Source of the DNA: HGM04593 sp045634365
GTDB lineage: Bacteria; Bacteroidota; Bacteroidia; Bacteroidales; Bacteroidaceae
Assembly (NCBI GenBank): GCA_045634365.1
Contig: JAZRAC010000042.1
Location: forward strand, 73,181 to 137,180
Direction of reading: 5' to 3'
Length of the DNA stretch: 64,000 nt
Made by a program: the position numbers and the translations under genes
The notes under the pieces: generated by a model
What the model saw: only the letters and a program-made list of their open reading frames with translations
Database searches by the model: none
What the model was told of the DNA's origin: nothing
In this document: piece after piece, positions 33,811-42,015 of the stretch
Numbering within the stretch: position 1 is the first letter of the stretch
Layout: each line of letters starts with the position of its first letter

Positions 33811-35019
33811 CTATATTGCAAATCTGGCACAAACTCTGCTCTCAAACATTGATATATCGTGTTCAAGTTTGGTATTGGTTACTTTAGCGTAAATCTGCGT
33901 TGTGGTAATGTTCGTATGTCCGAGAATCTTGCTTACACTCTCTATCGGCATTCCATAGTTCATGGCTAGCACTGCGAATGTGTGCCTACTCAGATGGAAC
34001 TAAGTTCGCTTCTCAATACCGCACATTTTGGCTACCTCCTTGATGCGTTTGTTTATAGTGTCGTGGCTACCGATGTTGAAAAGGGTATTACTTATTCTGT
34101 ATGGCTCATATCGCCTGATAATCTGCATAGGAATATCCATCAACTTGATTTGGAACGGTACACCTGTCTTTTGTCGCTTTGATACAATCCAAGGAGAGCC
34201 ACCCAATATTGTAATATTTTCCGTTGTAAGATTCTTAATGTCAATGAATGATATTCCCGTCCAACAGCCGAACACGAATAAATCTCTTGCCAATTCCAAA
34301 TCGGGATTGTTCAATTCAATCGTTGTAAAGGCTTGCAACTCATCTTCGGTTAGAAAACCTCGTTCTTTGTGGTCGGGGTCAACCTTATATTGAGCAAATG
34401 GGTTGCGTGCAATCTTACCGTTATAGTGAGCTGTGGTTACAATGTGCTTTAATGGAATGGAGTATATCCACACTGATGATTGAGCCAATCCGACCTCATT
34501 TCTCAGATACAAGCAATAATCACGAATGAAATCCTCTGTAAGTTCATTCATCGCAATATCTGTACGCTTGTAGTGTACCTTAATAAACTCTGCAAGATAT
34601 TTCCTTACGGTGAGGTACTTTTGATATGTACTCAGAGAACGATCTTTGCCAACTCGTTTGGCAAAGGCTTCGTTCTCCTTGTCGAATGCTCGGAGGAGGG
34701 CTTCATACTCCGTTCCGATACCCTGATAGGCATTGCGTACCATTTCGGCAGTTACAAACGCTTCTCTATCCGAAATGCGTTGGTAGTGTTTGATGATTTG
34801 AGCCTTGATATTATCCAAAGCCAAATTGATGTCTCTCGATTCCTTGCTCTTGCCTTTTGCTCGATTGCCTTTCACATCCCATAGGTCTTTGTGGATGCTC
34901 TGTTTGCAACTGAATTGAGCCACAGAACCATTGATTGTCACTCGTTCCATAATAGGAACAATACCGTTTTTCTCTTTGCTTGCGTTCACGTAGAACAGCA
35001 CTTTAAATGTACTTCGCAT
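33811..35019 (-). pseudogene. Tyrosine recombinase (integrase) interrupted by one amber codon
   Basis: The frame runs 403 codons from the ATG at 35019 to TAG at 33811, with one in-frame TAG at 34000-34002. Upstream, 339 residues show the phage_int_SAM_5-type N-terminus and core (LARDLFVFGCWTGISFIDIKNLT, including the first catalytic Arg region). Downstream continues without shift: FHLSRHTFAVLAMNYG with the HxxR box, KILGHTNI, and TTQIYAK with the nucleophilic Tyr. The stop therefore removes HxxR, His and Tyr, and the truncated product should be inactive unless the codon is read through. No frameshift is needed, so the inactivation is either recent or the base call is wrong. It is the integrase of the decayed island. 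Confidence 0.88.
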
Positions 35020-35340
35020 AATCTAATCTTTTTTTGGTTACAAAATTAGTTATCAGCGAGTTATACATTGATATGCAAACTGACGCAGAACGATGAAACG
35101 TGACGACACAAAGAAAAACTTTACTGAAATATTGGGTAATGACTTGGCAACCGTTCTATTTCATTACCTTGCGCTTCTTTGCTAAATTGCCATTGTTACT
35201 ATTTTCGAGGTTTTCTGTTTAATGCGTTATGGCTCAGTTCAAAACGCAGAAATTCACCTTTTTTGCTCCGAGAACCGTGATTTTTTATAAAAAAAGTTAT
35301 TCGATTAAACTTTTATAATTTTTAAGTATCAAAAGAATGA
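35020..35340. other. AT-rich island edge upstream of the integrase
   Basis: No gene is visible. Next to the integrase start lie TGACGCAGAACGATG and AAACGTGACGAC near 35080-35105, partly repeated TGACG-type boxes that could be recombinase arm sites. I could not find a direct repeat shared with the left edge near 27.6 kb, so no attachment site is called. Confidence 0.3.
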
Positions 35341-35358
35341 CAGGCTTGTAAAAAACAA

Positions 35359-35446
35359 TATCTTTGCAATGAAACTGCGAAAATAGGCTGCACTCGCTGT
35401 GAAACCTACAAGTAAACTTGTGTTTCGCTCGTTTGCACTATCTTTG
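35359..35446 (+). repeat. Promoter-bearing leader repeat, copy C
   Basis: Two TATCTTTGC boxes (35359-35366, 35439-35446) bracket AAAATAGGCTG, CACTCGCTGTGAAA, the palindrome ACAAGT-AA-ACTTGT (about 35407-35420) and TCGCTCGTTTG. The palindrome differs from that of copy B2 (CAAAGC-AA-GCTTTG) by compensated changes around the same AA. It ends about 40 bases before the ATG at 35495 and probably drives that gene. Confidence 0.65.
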
Positions 35447-35494
35447 CGATAAAATATTTTGAATATAAACAATATAAACTTAAAACTAACAATT

Positions 35495-36040
35495 ATGAAA
35501 AAAGTTCTTTTAATTGCAACTGCACTTGTGTGTATGTGCTGCACAATGTACGCTCAGGAGAAGAAACAGAAATTGACTCCCGAGCAACGAATGAATATGT
35601 GGGTAATAAAAATGCAGAATAAGTTGATGCTCGACGATGCGACAGCCGCAAAATTTGCTCCCATATATAAAGAGTATCTGCAAGCGATGATGGAGTGCTG
35701 CAAGCCTTGTGCGAAAAAGTGTGAGAATCCTACCGATGAGCAGATAAAGGAGGGTATAAGCAAACGCTTGGAGGCGCGCCAGAAGGCTCTCGATGTTGAG
35801 AAAAAGTATTTCAAGAAACTCTCTTCTGTGCTTAACGGCCGTCAGTTGCAGCAGGTTTTTTGCAAAAAAGACAAATCTTCTTGGAAGAATGGCCGCAAAG
35901 GCAATTGGGGGAAACGTGGTGCAAAAGGTAATTGCCCCAAAATGCAGGGCGAATGTCCCAAGGTAAAAGGCGAGTGCCCCAAGATGCAGGGCGAATGTCC
36001 CAAGGCAAAAGGCGAGTGCCCCAAGGCTGCCAAAAAGTAA
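35495..36040 (+). CDS. Periplasmic protein with Cys-Pro-Lys repeat tail (181 aa)
   Basis: A signal peptide (1-20, TMYAQ) is followed by a helical domain (about 21-115) beginning LTPEQRMNMWVIKMQNKLML and resembling Spy/CpxP-like LTxxQ helical proteins, with CCKPCAKKC at about 70. The C-terminal ~60 residues are low-complexity and basic: a Trp/Gly/Lys stretch, then at least five copies of a GECPK(M/V/A)(Q/K) heptad. Such regular cysteines suggest metal binding (Cu, Zn) or disulfide-linked assembly. I do not know a named family for the tail. The heptads are encoded by near-identical 21-base units, so copy number probably varies between strains. The start at 35495 is chosen for the signal peptide. 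Confidence 0.75.
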   Translation: MKKVLLIATALVCMCCTMYAQEKKQKLTPEQRMNMWVIKMQNKLMLDDATAAKFAPIYKEYLQAMMECCKPCAKKCENPTDEQIKEGISKRLEARQKALDVEKKYFKKLSSVLNGRQLQQVFCKKDKSSWKNGRKGNWGKRGAKGNCPKMQGECPKVKGECPKMQGECPKAKGECPKAAKK

Positions 36041-36057
36041 AATAATATCTAAAATAA

Positions 36058-36094
36058 AAAATCAGGCTGCTATTTTTTTAGCAGCCTGATTTTT
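36058..36094 (+). terminator. Terminator of the Cys-repeat gene
   Basis: AAAATCAGGCTGCTA (36058-36072) pairs with 36079-36093, with T-rich loop and tail; also suits the convergent TonB-receptor gene. Confidence 0.8.
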
Positions 36095-36128
36095 ATATAT
36101 AACTATCATCGATACGATAAACTGTTTC

Positions 36129-38525
36129 TTATAATTCAATGAGAATTTTACCGTTTATCTGTCGGCCGGTAAGATAATTGGGTACAGCATATTGTTGCCC
36201 CTCAATATCGCTTATCCAATAGTAGGAGTTTACATTGTTTATATCCAACAGGTTGAATGCGTCTACTCCCAGCCAGATATTCTTTATGTATCGGCGCAGG
36301 CCGGTGCTGTAACGTCCCTCTTCGTTATTGAGCAGGCGGTACGACATTCCAATATCCACACGCTTGTAGGCCGGAGCGGTGAATACTTGTCCTTCGCGTC
36401 CCTTGTGCGGCGGGCCGAATGGGAGTCCGTCGGCATACACGGCGCGCAGTGTCATTTTCCACTTGTCGGTGCCGGGGAAATAGTCGGTAAAGTGAAGTGA
36501 GAAGTTAAATCTCTGATTGGTGGGGCGGGGTATTTTCTTTCCGCCGTTAATGCTCTCTTTTGTATCCATCACCGAAAAGGTTATCCAAGAGTCGCTGCCT
36601 TTTACAAATTCGCCAAACAGCTTAAAGTCGATACCCATTGCGTGGCCTTTGGCGCAGTTCTCGCCATAATATACAATGCGCACATTATCGACATTATAGG
36701 GGATAATGTCGTCGAGCTTCTTGTAGTAGGCCTCGGCGGTGAATTTAAACGGGCGGTCGAGCATCTTGAAGTAGTAGTCGCAACCAAGCACAAGCTGTAT
36801 GGAGCGTTGCGATTTAATATCTTTGTTCAGGCGCACTTCCGTTATTCCGTTTATATTTACAGTGTCGCGCATTTCCTTGTAGAAGGGTGCTTGGTAATAA
36901 ATACCTGTGGCTATGCGCAGGGTGAGGTCTTTGTTAAATTCGGGAATGAGGCCCAACGATACGCGGGGCGACACGAGAAACTCTTTGTTCCAATCCCAAT
37001 AGGAGAGACGCACTCCTCCGTTGAGCGAGAATACTCCCAATGTGCTTTTGAATTTATAGGTATCCTGTACGAAGGCCGAGTAGCGGTTGCTGCTCTCGCT
37101 GTTGCGTGAGCTTAGGCTGTATATAGGTTGCAGATTTTTGCCTCCATAGGGGATGTTGTAACCGGCCGAGTCGCGCACCTGCCATTCGCGTTGGTTGTCG
37201 CTGAATTTCTCTCTTTTAAGTTCGGCGCCCCAACGCAGGTCGTGCGAGCGCAGGAAGTGCGAGCCTTTGAGAGCAAGAGTCTGCACATCTGCTTCAAGAT
37301 AGTTGCGCCCATGCTCTTGGTAGCGTCCTATTCCGTAATTCTCGGTGGTGTAAATGTCGCCTATCCAATATTCGCTGCTTATGTCGTAGGTCTCCTCCTC
37401 TTTGGTCTTGAAGGCCGATGCTTGCAGCGTGAAGGTGTTATACTCGTTGGGGGTGAAATTAAGGGCAGCCGCGCCAAACATTGTGGTAAATAGGTCGCTC
37501 TCCCATCCATCGAAATATACTTTAAACTCTTTTACATCCTGCAAAGTACCGAAGCTGGTGTTGCGGTCCTCGGGGGTGAATTTATAGTCGTTGCGCGAGA
37601 TATTGCCAATGAAACTCAAACTCCATTTGTTGGTTATACGCCAATCGAAATATGTCTGATAGTCGATAAATTTTGGTTCGTACTCTCCTTTTGTGTCGAG
37701 CGTGCCGAGCAGATATTTATTGCTTTTGTAGCGCACGGAATTGGCCCAGCTCAATTTGTTGTTGCCAACGCCAATGTAGGCGCTGCTGCCAAGAAGTCCA
37801 GCCGAGATTATGCTCTCGAATTCCCGGGGCTTGTGGTAGGTGATGTCGAGCACCGAGGACATTTTGTCGCCGTACTTTGCCTCGAATCCACCGGTGGAGA
37901 AGGCAATTGTTTCCACCATATCCGGGTTGAGGAAGCTCAATCCCTCCTGTTGTCCGGCACGGATGAGCAGTGGGCGGTAAATCTCTATTCCGTTGACATA
38001 AACGCTGTTCTCGTCGAAATTACCGCCACGGACATTATATTGCGAGGATAGCTCATTGTGGGAACTTACTCCTGCTTGGGTGGATATTATATCTTCGACT
38101 GCGTTGCCGCTGGCGCTTGCGTGCAAGCGCATATTTTTAGGCACGTTTATTTTTTGTGTGCCGCTCATCTGCTTCTCCTCATCGGTAATTTCAACTCCTT
38201 CGAGTGAGTAGCCGGTGGTGGGGAGGGTGATATTGAGTGTGATTGTGTCGGTGGGGTTGTAGAAGGTGCGTTTGCGTGTCTGGTGCCCTACCATCGAGAA
38301 TACAACGATCATAGTGTCGCGGCTCTCGCAAGTGAGGCTGTATTTGCCTTTAAGGTCGGTCATTGTGCCGATGGCTGTGCCTTGCAGGCTCACTGTGGCA
38401 ATCTCCACGGGCGAGCCTTTTTCGTTGGTTACTTTTCCTTTGAATGTTACTTGCTGGGCTGTTGCTGTTATTACCGGCAGGGATAGCAGTAACAGTGTAA
38501 TTTGTCTTATTATTTGTTGCATCAT
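36129..38525 (-). CDS. TonB-dependent receptor with carboxypeptidase-type N-terminal domain
   Basis: The 798-residue outer-membrane receptor has a signal peptide (about 1-24, TATAQ). A CarboxypepD_reg-like beta domain (about 26-110; VTFKGKVTNEKGSPVEIATVSLQ) is followed by a plug domain (about 130-235; NAVEDIISTQAGVSSHNELSSQYNVRGGNFDENSVYVNG) and a 22-strand barrel ending in GRQINGKILIEL, a correct C-terminal beta signal. It imports a ligand using TonB energy. No SusD partner is adjacent, so a polysaccharide locus is unlikely; iron, cobalamin or peptide transport are open. The next gene upstream (FemAB-like) is 45 bases away on the same strand. Confidence 0.92.
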   Translation of the reverse strand: MMQQIIRQITLLLLSLPVITATAQQVTFKGKVTNEKGSPVEIATVSLQGTAIGTMTDLKGKYSLTCESRDTMIVVFSMVGHQTRKRTFYNPTDTITLNITLPTTGYSLEGVEITDEEKQMSGTQKINVPKNMRLHASASGNAVEDIISTQAGVSSHNELSSQYNVRGGNFDENSVYVNGIEIYRPLLIRAGQQEGLSFLNPDMVETIAFSTGGFEAKYGDKMSSVLDITYHKPREFESIISAGLLGSSAYIGVGNNKLSWANSVRYKSNKYLLGTLDTKGEYEPKFIDYQTYFDWRITNKWSLSFIGNISRNDYKFTPEDRNTSFGTLQDVKEFKVYFDGWESDLFTTMFGAAALNFTPNEYNTFTLQASAFKTKEEETYDISSEYWIGDIYTTENYGIGRYQEHGRNYLEADVQTLALKGSHFLRSHDLRWGAELKREKFSDNQREWQVRDSAGYNIPYGGKNLQPIYSLSSRNSESSNRYSAFVQDTYKFKSTLGVFSLNGGVRLSYWDWNKEFLVSPRVSLGLIPEFNKDLTLRIATGIYYQAPFYKEMRDTVNINGITEVRLNKDIKSQRSIQLVLGCDYYFKMLDRPFKFTAEAYYKKLDDIIPYNVDNVRIVYYGENCAKGHAMGIDFKLFGEFVKGSDSWITFSVMDTKESINGGKKIPRPTNQRFNFSLHFTDYFPGTDKWKMTLRAVYADGLPFGPPHKGREGQVFTAPAYKRVDIGMSYRLLNNEEGRYSTGLRRYIKNIWLGVDAFNLLDINNVNSYYWISDIEGQQYAVPNYLTGRQINGKILIEL

Positions 38526-38570
38526 TTGTGTGTCGGGTACTATTCTTCTCTATTTAACGTGAAATTTTGT

Positions 38571-39548
38571 TTAAACGTATATGGCGCGTAAAATTTTGTT
38601 TAAAATATTCCATTTGAAACGGTACCACCGCAGGGTGCTCACCTGCTTGCCGCCGAAATTCAGCAGGAAGTTTTTGTAACTTGAACGTATTCCTATGAGG
38701 GTGCGCGATTCGAGAAATTCTATGTGGGCGTAGTTTCGCTTGTGAGCATCCTCTATGGCTGCCCACACTGCCATTATGCCGGGGAAGCTGGCGGGGTAGC
38801 TTTTGCGCAGGCCGCAGCTGAATGCAAGGTAGGCGCGCTCTTTGTCGTATGTGCAGATGGAGCAACCTATCATCTTCCCTTTTTGCTCCACGATGAAGAG
38901 GCGTGTTTCGTTGCGCAATCGGCCGTCGGGGAGGGTGAGCAGTTGTTTAAGTATGTGTGTGGGTGGGAAGGGGCGGCGCACCTTGCTCCTATAATAGTTG
39001 CGCAACAGGTGCAGGGCACGGTCAATCTCCTCGACCGAGGCGGCCGGACGGTAGCTTGTTCCTCTTTCCAGTGCTTTGCGTATGTGTGCGCGGTATTTGC
39101 GTGTGAGGCGTTCATCGGGGGCTTTGCTGTGCAGTGAAATGTAGATGCGGTGGTCGCGCACGGGGATAAACTGCCGCTCACTTAATGCGGCGTATGCGAA
39201 GCGGGGGTCCTCGATGGTTTTAATCTCAATGTAGCAGTGCAAAGGGTGGGCAATCTCAAACAATTTGTCGATGAATTTTGTATAGATTTCCTCGCGGTTA
39301 TTGCACTCTTCGCGATAGACTCCTTCGCCGTAGATTGTGTATCGGTTGCCTATTATCAGCGGCAGGGCTCTCCTTTTTATAATAATAAGATGCCCAAGCT
39401 CTCGTTTCTCTTTGTCGTATGCTATGAGCATATAGGGCTGCGAGCGCTTGCTCGTTTCGAGCGTGCGGAACATAAGCTCCGAGTGCTGTATGTTCCCCGG
39501 TAGCAACGGCGGTAGCTCTTCTCCTTTTGTGTATATGGCTATATGCAT
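38571..39548 (-). CDS. FemAB/GNAT-like acyltransferase
   Basis: The product is 325 residues from the ATG at 39548 (MHIAIYTKGEELPPL); an ATG at 39560 adds four residues but would leave almost no leader after the -7 box (TAACTTTA, complement of 39571-39578). The body shows a double-GNAT layout: an N-terminal domain with ELGHLIIIKRRALP and a C-terminal domain with MIGCSICTYDKERAYLAFSCGLRKSYP and AAIEDAHKRNYAHIEFLES. This fits the BioF2-like/FemAB (peptidoglycan bridge or lipid aminoacyl transferase) group. Substrate is unknown; related Bacteroidota proteins act on amino-acid lipids or cell-wall precursors. Catalytic residues cannot be assigned by eye. Confidence 0.72.
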   Translation of the reverse strand: MHIAIYTKGEELPPLLPGNIQHSELMFRTLETSKRSQPYMLIAYDKEKRELGHLIIIKRRALPLIIGNRYTIYGEGVYREECNNREEIYTKFIDKLFEIAHPLHCYIEIKTIEDPRFAYAALSERQFIPVRDHRIYISLHSKAPDERLTRKYRAHIRKALERGTSYRPAASVEEIDRALHLLRNYYRSKVRRPFPPTHILKQLLTLPDGRLRNETRLFIVEQKGKMIGCSICTYDKERAYLAFSCGLRKSYPASFPGIMAVWAAIEDAHKRNYAHIEFLESRTLIGIRSSYKNFLLNFGGKQVSTLRWYRFKWNILNKILRAIYV

Positions 39549-39600
39549 ACTATGTGCCAAGTTTCCCGTGTAAAGTTAGTGAAAAATGAAGATAATATTG

Positions 39601-39608
39601 TATCTTCG
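39601..39608 (+). promoter_or_regulatory. -7 box of the tsaD-cinA operon
   Basis: TATCTTCG, 41 bases before the tsaD ATG. An in-frame ATG at 39586 lies upstream of the box and cannot be the start of this transcript. Confidence 0.6.
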
Positions 39609-39648
39609 CGTAGGTTTTTTGCCCATCGGGCCTGTAAATGGAATTTAT

Positions 39649-40671
39649 ATGGAAAATGTATATATATTGGCGATAGAGTCGTCGTGCGACGATACGTCGG
39701 CGGCGGTGATGTGTAACGACACGGTGCTCTCCAATGTAACGGCAGGGCAGGCGGTGCACGAACAGTATGGCGGGGTGGTGCCCGAGCTTGCTTCACGTGC
39801 ACACGAGCAGAATATTGTTCCGGTGGTGGATGCTGCACTAAAAAAAGCGGGGATTGGCAAGGAGAAATTGAATGCCATTGCTTTTACCCGCGGCCCGGGC
39901 CTTATGGGGTCGTTGTTGGTGGGAGTGTCGTTTGCCAAAGGGCTTGCAGCCTCGTTGGGTATTCCTATGATAGAGGTTAATCATCTGCAAGGGCACATTC
40001 TGGCCCACTTTATAAAGGAGGAGGGCGTGGAGCATTGCTCCCCCGAGTATCCCTTCCTGTGCCTTATGGTGAGCGGCGGAAATTCGCAGATTGTGAAGGT
40101 GAACAGCTATAAGGATATGGAAATTGTGGGGCAGACAATAGATGATGCTGCCGGTGAGGCAATGGACAAATGTGCAAAGGTAATGGGGCTTGGTTACCCC
40201 GGCGGTCCCATAATAGACAGGCTGGCACGCAACGGTAACCCCAAGGCTTATAGTTTCAGCAAACCGCATATTGCGGGGTTCGATTATAGTTTCAGCGGCC
40301 TTAAAACCTCGTTCCTATACACACTGCGTAAGTTGGTTGCCGAGGATGAAAATTATGTCGAGGTTCACAAGGAGGATATTGCAGCGTCGTTCGAGGCGAC
40401 AGTGGTGGAAATTCTTATGGATAAACTATATAAGGCGTCGAAGGCGTTGGGAATTAAGCGTATAGCCTTGTCGGGCGGAGTCTCGGCCAATACTGCGTTG
40501 CGCGAGGCGTACAAGGCCTATGCGAAGCGCTACGGTTGGGAGATTTTTATACCTAAATTCGGGTTTACCACCGACAATGCGGCAATGATAGGCGTTGCAG
40601 GTTATTATAAATATCTCGATAAGGAGTTTTGTCCGATGGATGCTCCCGCCTTTTCGCGCACCACAATATGA
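39649..40671 (+). CDS. tsaD: tRNA N6-adenosine threonylcarbamoyltransferase
   Basis: TsaD transfers threonylcarbamoyl from TC-AMP to A37 of ANN-decoding tRNAs, with TsaB and TsaE. The 340-residue product has the ASKHA-fold motifs AIESSCDDTSAAV, GGVVPELASRAH, FTRGPGLMGSLLVG, the metal-binding pair in VNHLQGHILAH, LMVSGGNSQIV, DDAAGEAMDK and GGVSANTALR. All active-site elements are intact. Its stop overlaps the cinA start (ATGA), so the two are translationally coupled. The longer frame upstream is excluded by promoter position. Confidence 0.97.
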   Translation: MENVYILAIESSCDDTSAAVMCNDTVLSNVTAGQAVHEQYGGVVPELASRAHEQNIVPVVDAALKKAGIGKEKLNAIAFTRGPGLMGSLLVGVSFAKGLAASLGIPMIEVNHLQGHILAHFIKEEGVEHCSPEYPFLCLMVSGGNSQIVKVNSYKDMEIVGQTIDDAAGEAMDKCAKVMGLGYPGGPIIDRLARNGNPKAYSFSKPHIAGFDYSFSGLKTSFLYTLRKLVAEDENYVEVHKEDIAASFEATVVEILMDKLYKASKALGIKRIALSGGVSANTALREAYKAYAKRYGWEIFIPKFGFTTDNAAMIGVAGYYKYLDKEFCPMDAPAFSRTTI

Positions 40672-41174
40672 TGATGGAACGAATAAAGGCAATTGCCGAA
40701 AGTTTGGTGAAGCGGTTGCAGAAACGTGGCTGCACGCTTGCCACTGCCGAAAGTTGTACCGGCGGTGCAATAGCCGCAGCCGTTACCGCAATTTCCGGTT
40801 GTTCGGCGGTGTTCAAAGGCTCGGTGGTTGCCTATTGTAACGAGGTTAAAGCAGAGGTGCTGGGCGTGAGCCGTGAAACTCTTTCTGTTTACGGAGCTGT
40901 GAGCGAGGAGACTGTGCGGCAGATGGTGCTGGGCGTGCAATCGCTCCTGAAAGTCGATTGCGCCGTGGCAACTTCGGGCATTGCAGGGCCGGGAGGCGGT
41001 TCGCCCGAAAAACCTGTCGGCACAGTGTGGATGGCGGTTGCTGTGGGTAACAGGGTGGAGGCCCGTCTGTTGCAGATTGAGGATAAGGGGCGCGAAGCTA
41101 ATATTGAAACTACGGTCGCAGAGGCATTGCAATTCCTCTCGGCAATAGAGGCTTCGGACAAGGTTTTATTATAA
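40668..41174 (+). CDS. cinA: CinA-family nicotinamide-nucleotide amidase (C-terminal domain only)
   Basis: The 168-residue product corresponds to the CinA C-terminal (PncC) domain that deamidates NMN to nicotinate mononucleotide for NAD salvage. Motifs are TLATAESCTGGAIAAAVTAISG (with the nucleophilic Ser region), VVAYCNEVKAEVLGV, TSGIAGPGGGSPEKPVGTVWMAV and the C-terminal ALQFL. The N-terminal molybdopterin-binding-like COG1058 domain of full CinA is absent, as in E. coli PncC. The ATG overlaps the tsaD stop by the sequence ATGA. ATGs at 40671 and 40674 follow at once, so the exact first residue is uncertain. Confidence 0.92.
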   Translation: MMMERIKAIAESLVKRLQKRGCTLATAESCTGGAIAAAVTAISGCSAVFKGSVVAYCNEVKAEVLGVSRETLSVYGAVSEETVRQMVLGVQSLLKVDCAVATSGIAGPGGGSPEKPVGTVWMAVAVGNRVEARLLQIEDKGREANIETTVAEALQFLSAIEASDKVLL

Positions 41175-41197
41175 AATAGAAAATAATTCTGTTTTTG

Positions 41198-41229
41198 TTT
41201 GCACGATTATTTAAAAATCTATATCTTTG
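41198..41229 (+). promoter_or_regulatory. Promoter of rpmB-rpmG-bL38
   Basis: TTTG (41198-41201), 20 bases, TATCTTTG (41222-41229), 50 bases before the rpmB ATG. Confidence 0.75.
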
Positions 41230-41278
41230 CACTCTGTTTTGAGTAAGTATCAAAAGATTAAACAAAAAATATATAGAG

Positions 41279-41539
41279 ATGTCAAAAATTTGTCAAATCA
41301 CCGGTAAGAAAGCTATGGTGGGTAACAATGTATCACACTCTAAGAGAAGAACAAAGCGTCTTTTCAATGTGAACTTGTTTACTAAAAAGTTCTTCTACGT
41401 AGAAGAAGATTGTTGGATTCAGTTGCGCGTGAGTGCAGCGGGGTTAAAAACTATTAACCGAGTAGGCCTTGATGCAGCTCTTAAAGATGCTGTAAAGAAG
41501 GGCCACGTTGCTTGGGAGGAAATTAAAGTACTCGATTAA
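41279..41539 (+). CDS. rpmB: 50S ribosomal protein L28 (bL28)
   Basis: The 86-residue protein starts MSKICQITGKKAMVGNNVSHSKRRTKRLFNVNL, the L28 signature, and ends KGHVAWEEIKVLD. It binds 23S rRNA near the E site region of the large subunit. It is first in an operon with rpmG (17-base gap) and the DUF4295/bL38 gene, the order conserved in Bacteroidota. A strong consensus promoter precedes it. Confidence 0.97.
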   Translation: MSKICQITGKKAMVGNNVSHSKRRTKRLFNVNLFTKKFFYVEEDCWIQLRVSAAGLKTINRVGLDAALKDAVKKGHVAWEEIKVLD

Positions 41540-41556
41540 TTAAAGGAGGAAAAAGT

Positions 41557-41745
41557 ATGGCTAAGAAGGTTAAAGGAAACCGCGTTCAGGTAATTCTTGA
41601 ATGCACAGAGCAGAAGACTAGTGGTGTTCCCGGAATGTCTCGTTATATTACAACAAAGAACCGTAAGAACACAACAGAGCGTTTGGAGTTGAAGAAATAC
41701 AACCCCTATTTGAAGAAAGTTACCATTCACAAAGAAATTAAGTAA
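41557..41745 (+). CDS. rpmG: 50S ribosomal protein L33 (bL33)
   Basis: The 62-residue protein (MAKKVKGNRVQVILECTEQK, then RYITTKNRKNTTERLELKKYNP) is the bL33 form without the zinc-binding cysteine pairs: only one Cys (ECTE) remains, so it is the C-minus type. The ATG is preceded by AAGGAGG (41543-41549) at 7 bases, an unusually strong Shine-Dalgarno for this phylum, where the anti-SD of 16S rRNA is sequestered. It sits between rpmB and the bL38 gene, which starts 6 bases after the stop. Confidence 0.96.
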   Translation: MAKKVKGNRVQVILECTEQKTSGVPGMSRYITTKNRKNTTERLELKKYNPYLKKVTIHKEIK

Positions 41746-41751
41746 TAAGAA

Positions 41752-41904
41752 ATGGCAAAGAAAGCAGTTGCAACTCTCCAGACTGGTGATAAGGAGAAAT
41801 TTGTTAAAGTTGTAAAGTTGGTTAAATCACCCAAGACCGGCGCTTATATGTTTGCTGAGGAGATGCTTCCCCAAACAGATGCAGATGCGGCTTTGAAGAA
41901 GTAA
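41752..41904 (+). CDS. DUF4295 ribosomal protein (bL38-type)
   Basis: The 50-residue basic protein starts MAKKAVATLQTGDKEKFVKV and continues VKLVKSPKTGAYMFAEEMLP. This is the DUF4295 family, found only in Bacteroidota and always beside rpmG. From memory, the Flavobacterium johnsoniae ribosome structure assigned this family as a new large-subunit protein, bL38; the match here is by sequence and synteny. It is the last gene of the rpmB-rpmG operon and is followed by a T-tailed terminator. Confidence 0.9.
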   Translation: MAKKAVATLQTGDKEKFVKVVKLVKSPKTGAYMFAEEMLPQTDADAALKK

Positions 41905-41930
41905 TTATTGCCTTTTGGCTTGCAATATTA

Positions 41931-41963
41931 AAAAGACAGCAATAAAAATTGCTGTCTTTTTTT
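41931..41963 (+). terminator. Terminator of the rpmB operon
   Basis: AAAAGACAGCAA (41931-41942) pairs with TTGCTGTCTTTT (41949-41960), followed by further T. Confidence 0.9.
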
Positions 41964-42015
41964 GTATCCGTTTTTTGCCGTTGAGCCCAGGTGAACCATG
42001 AGCAGCCTTTATAAG

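Noticed and set aside
35935..36030. Short tandem repeats considered as a CRISPR-like array
   Set aside because: Repeats are contiguous 21-base coding heptads without spacers.
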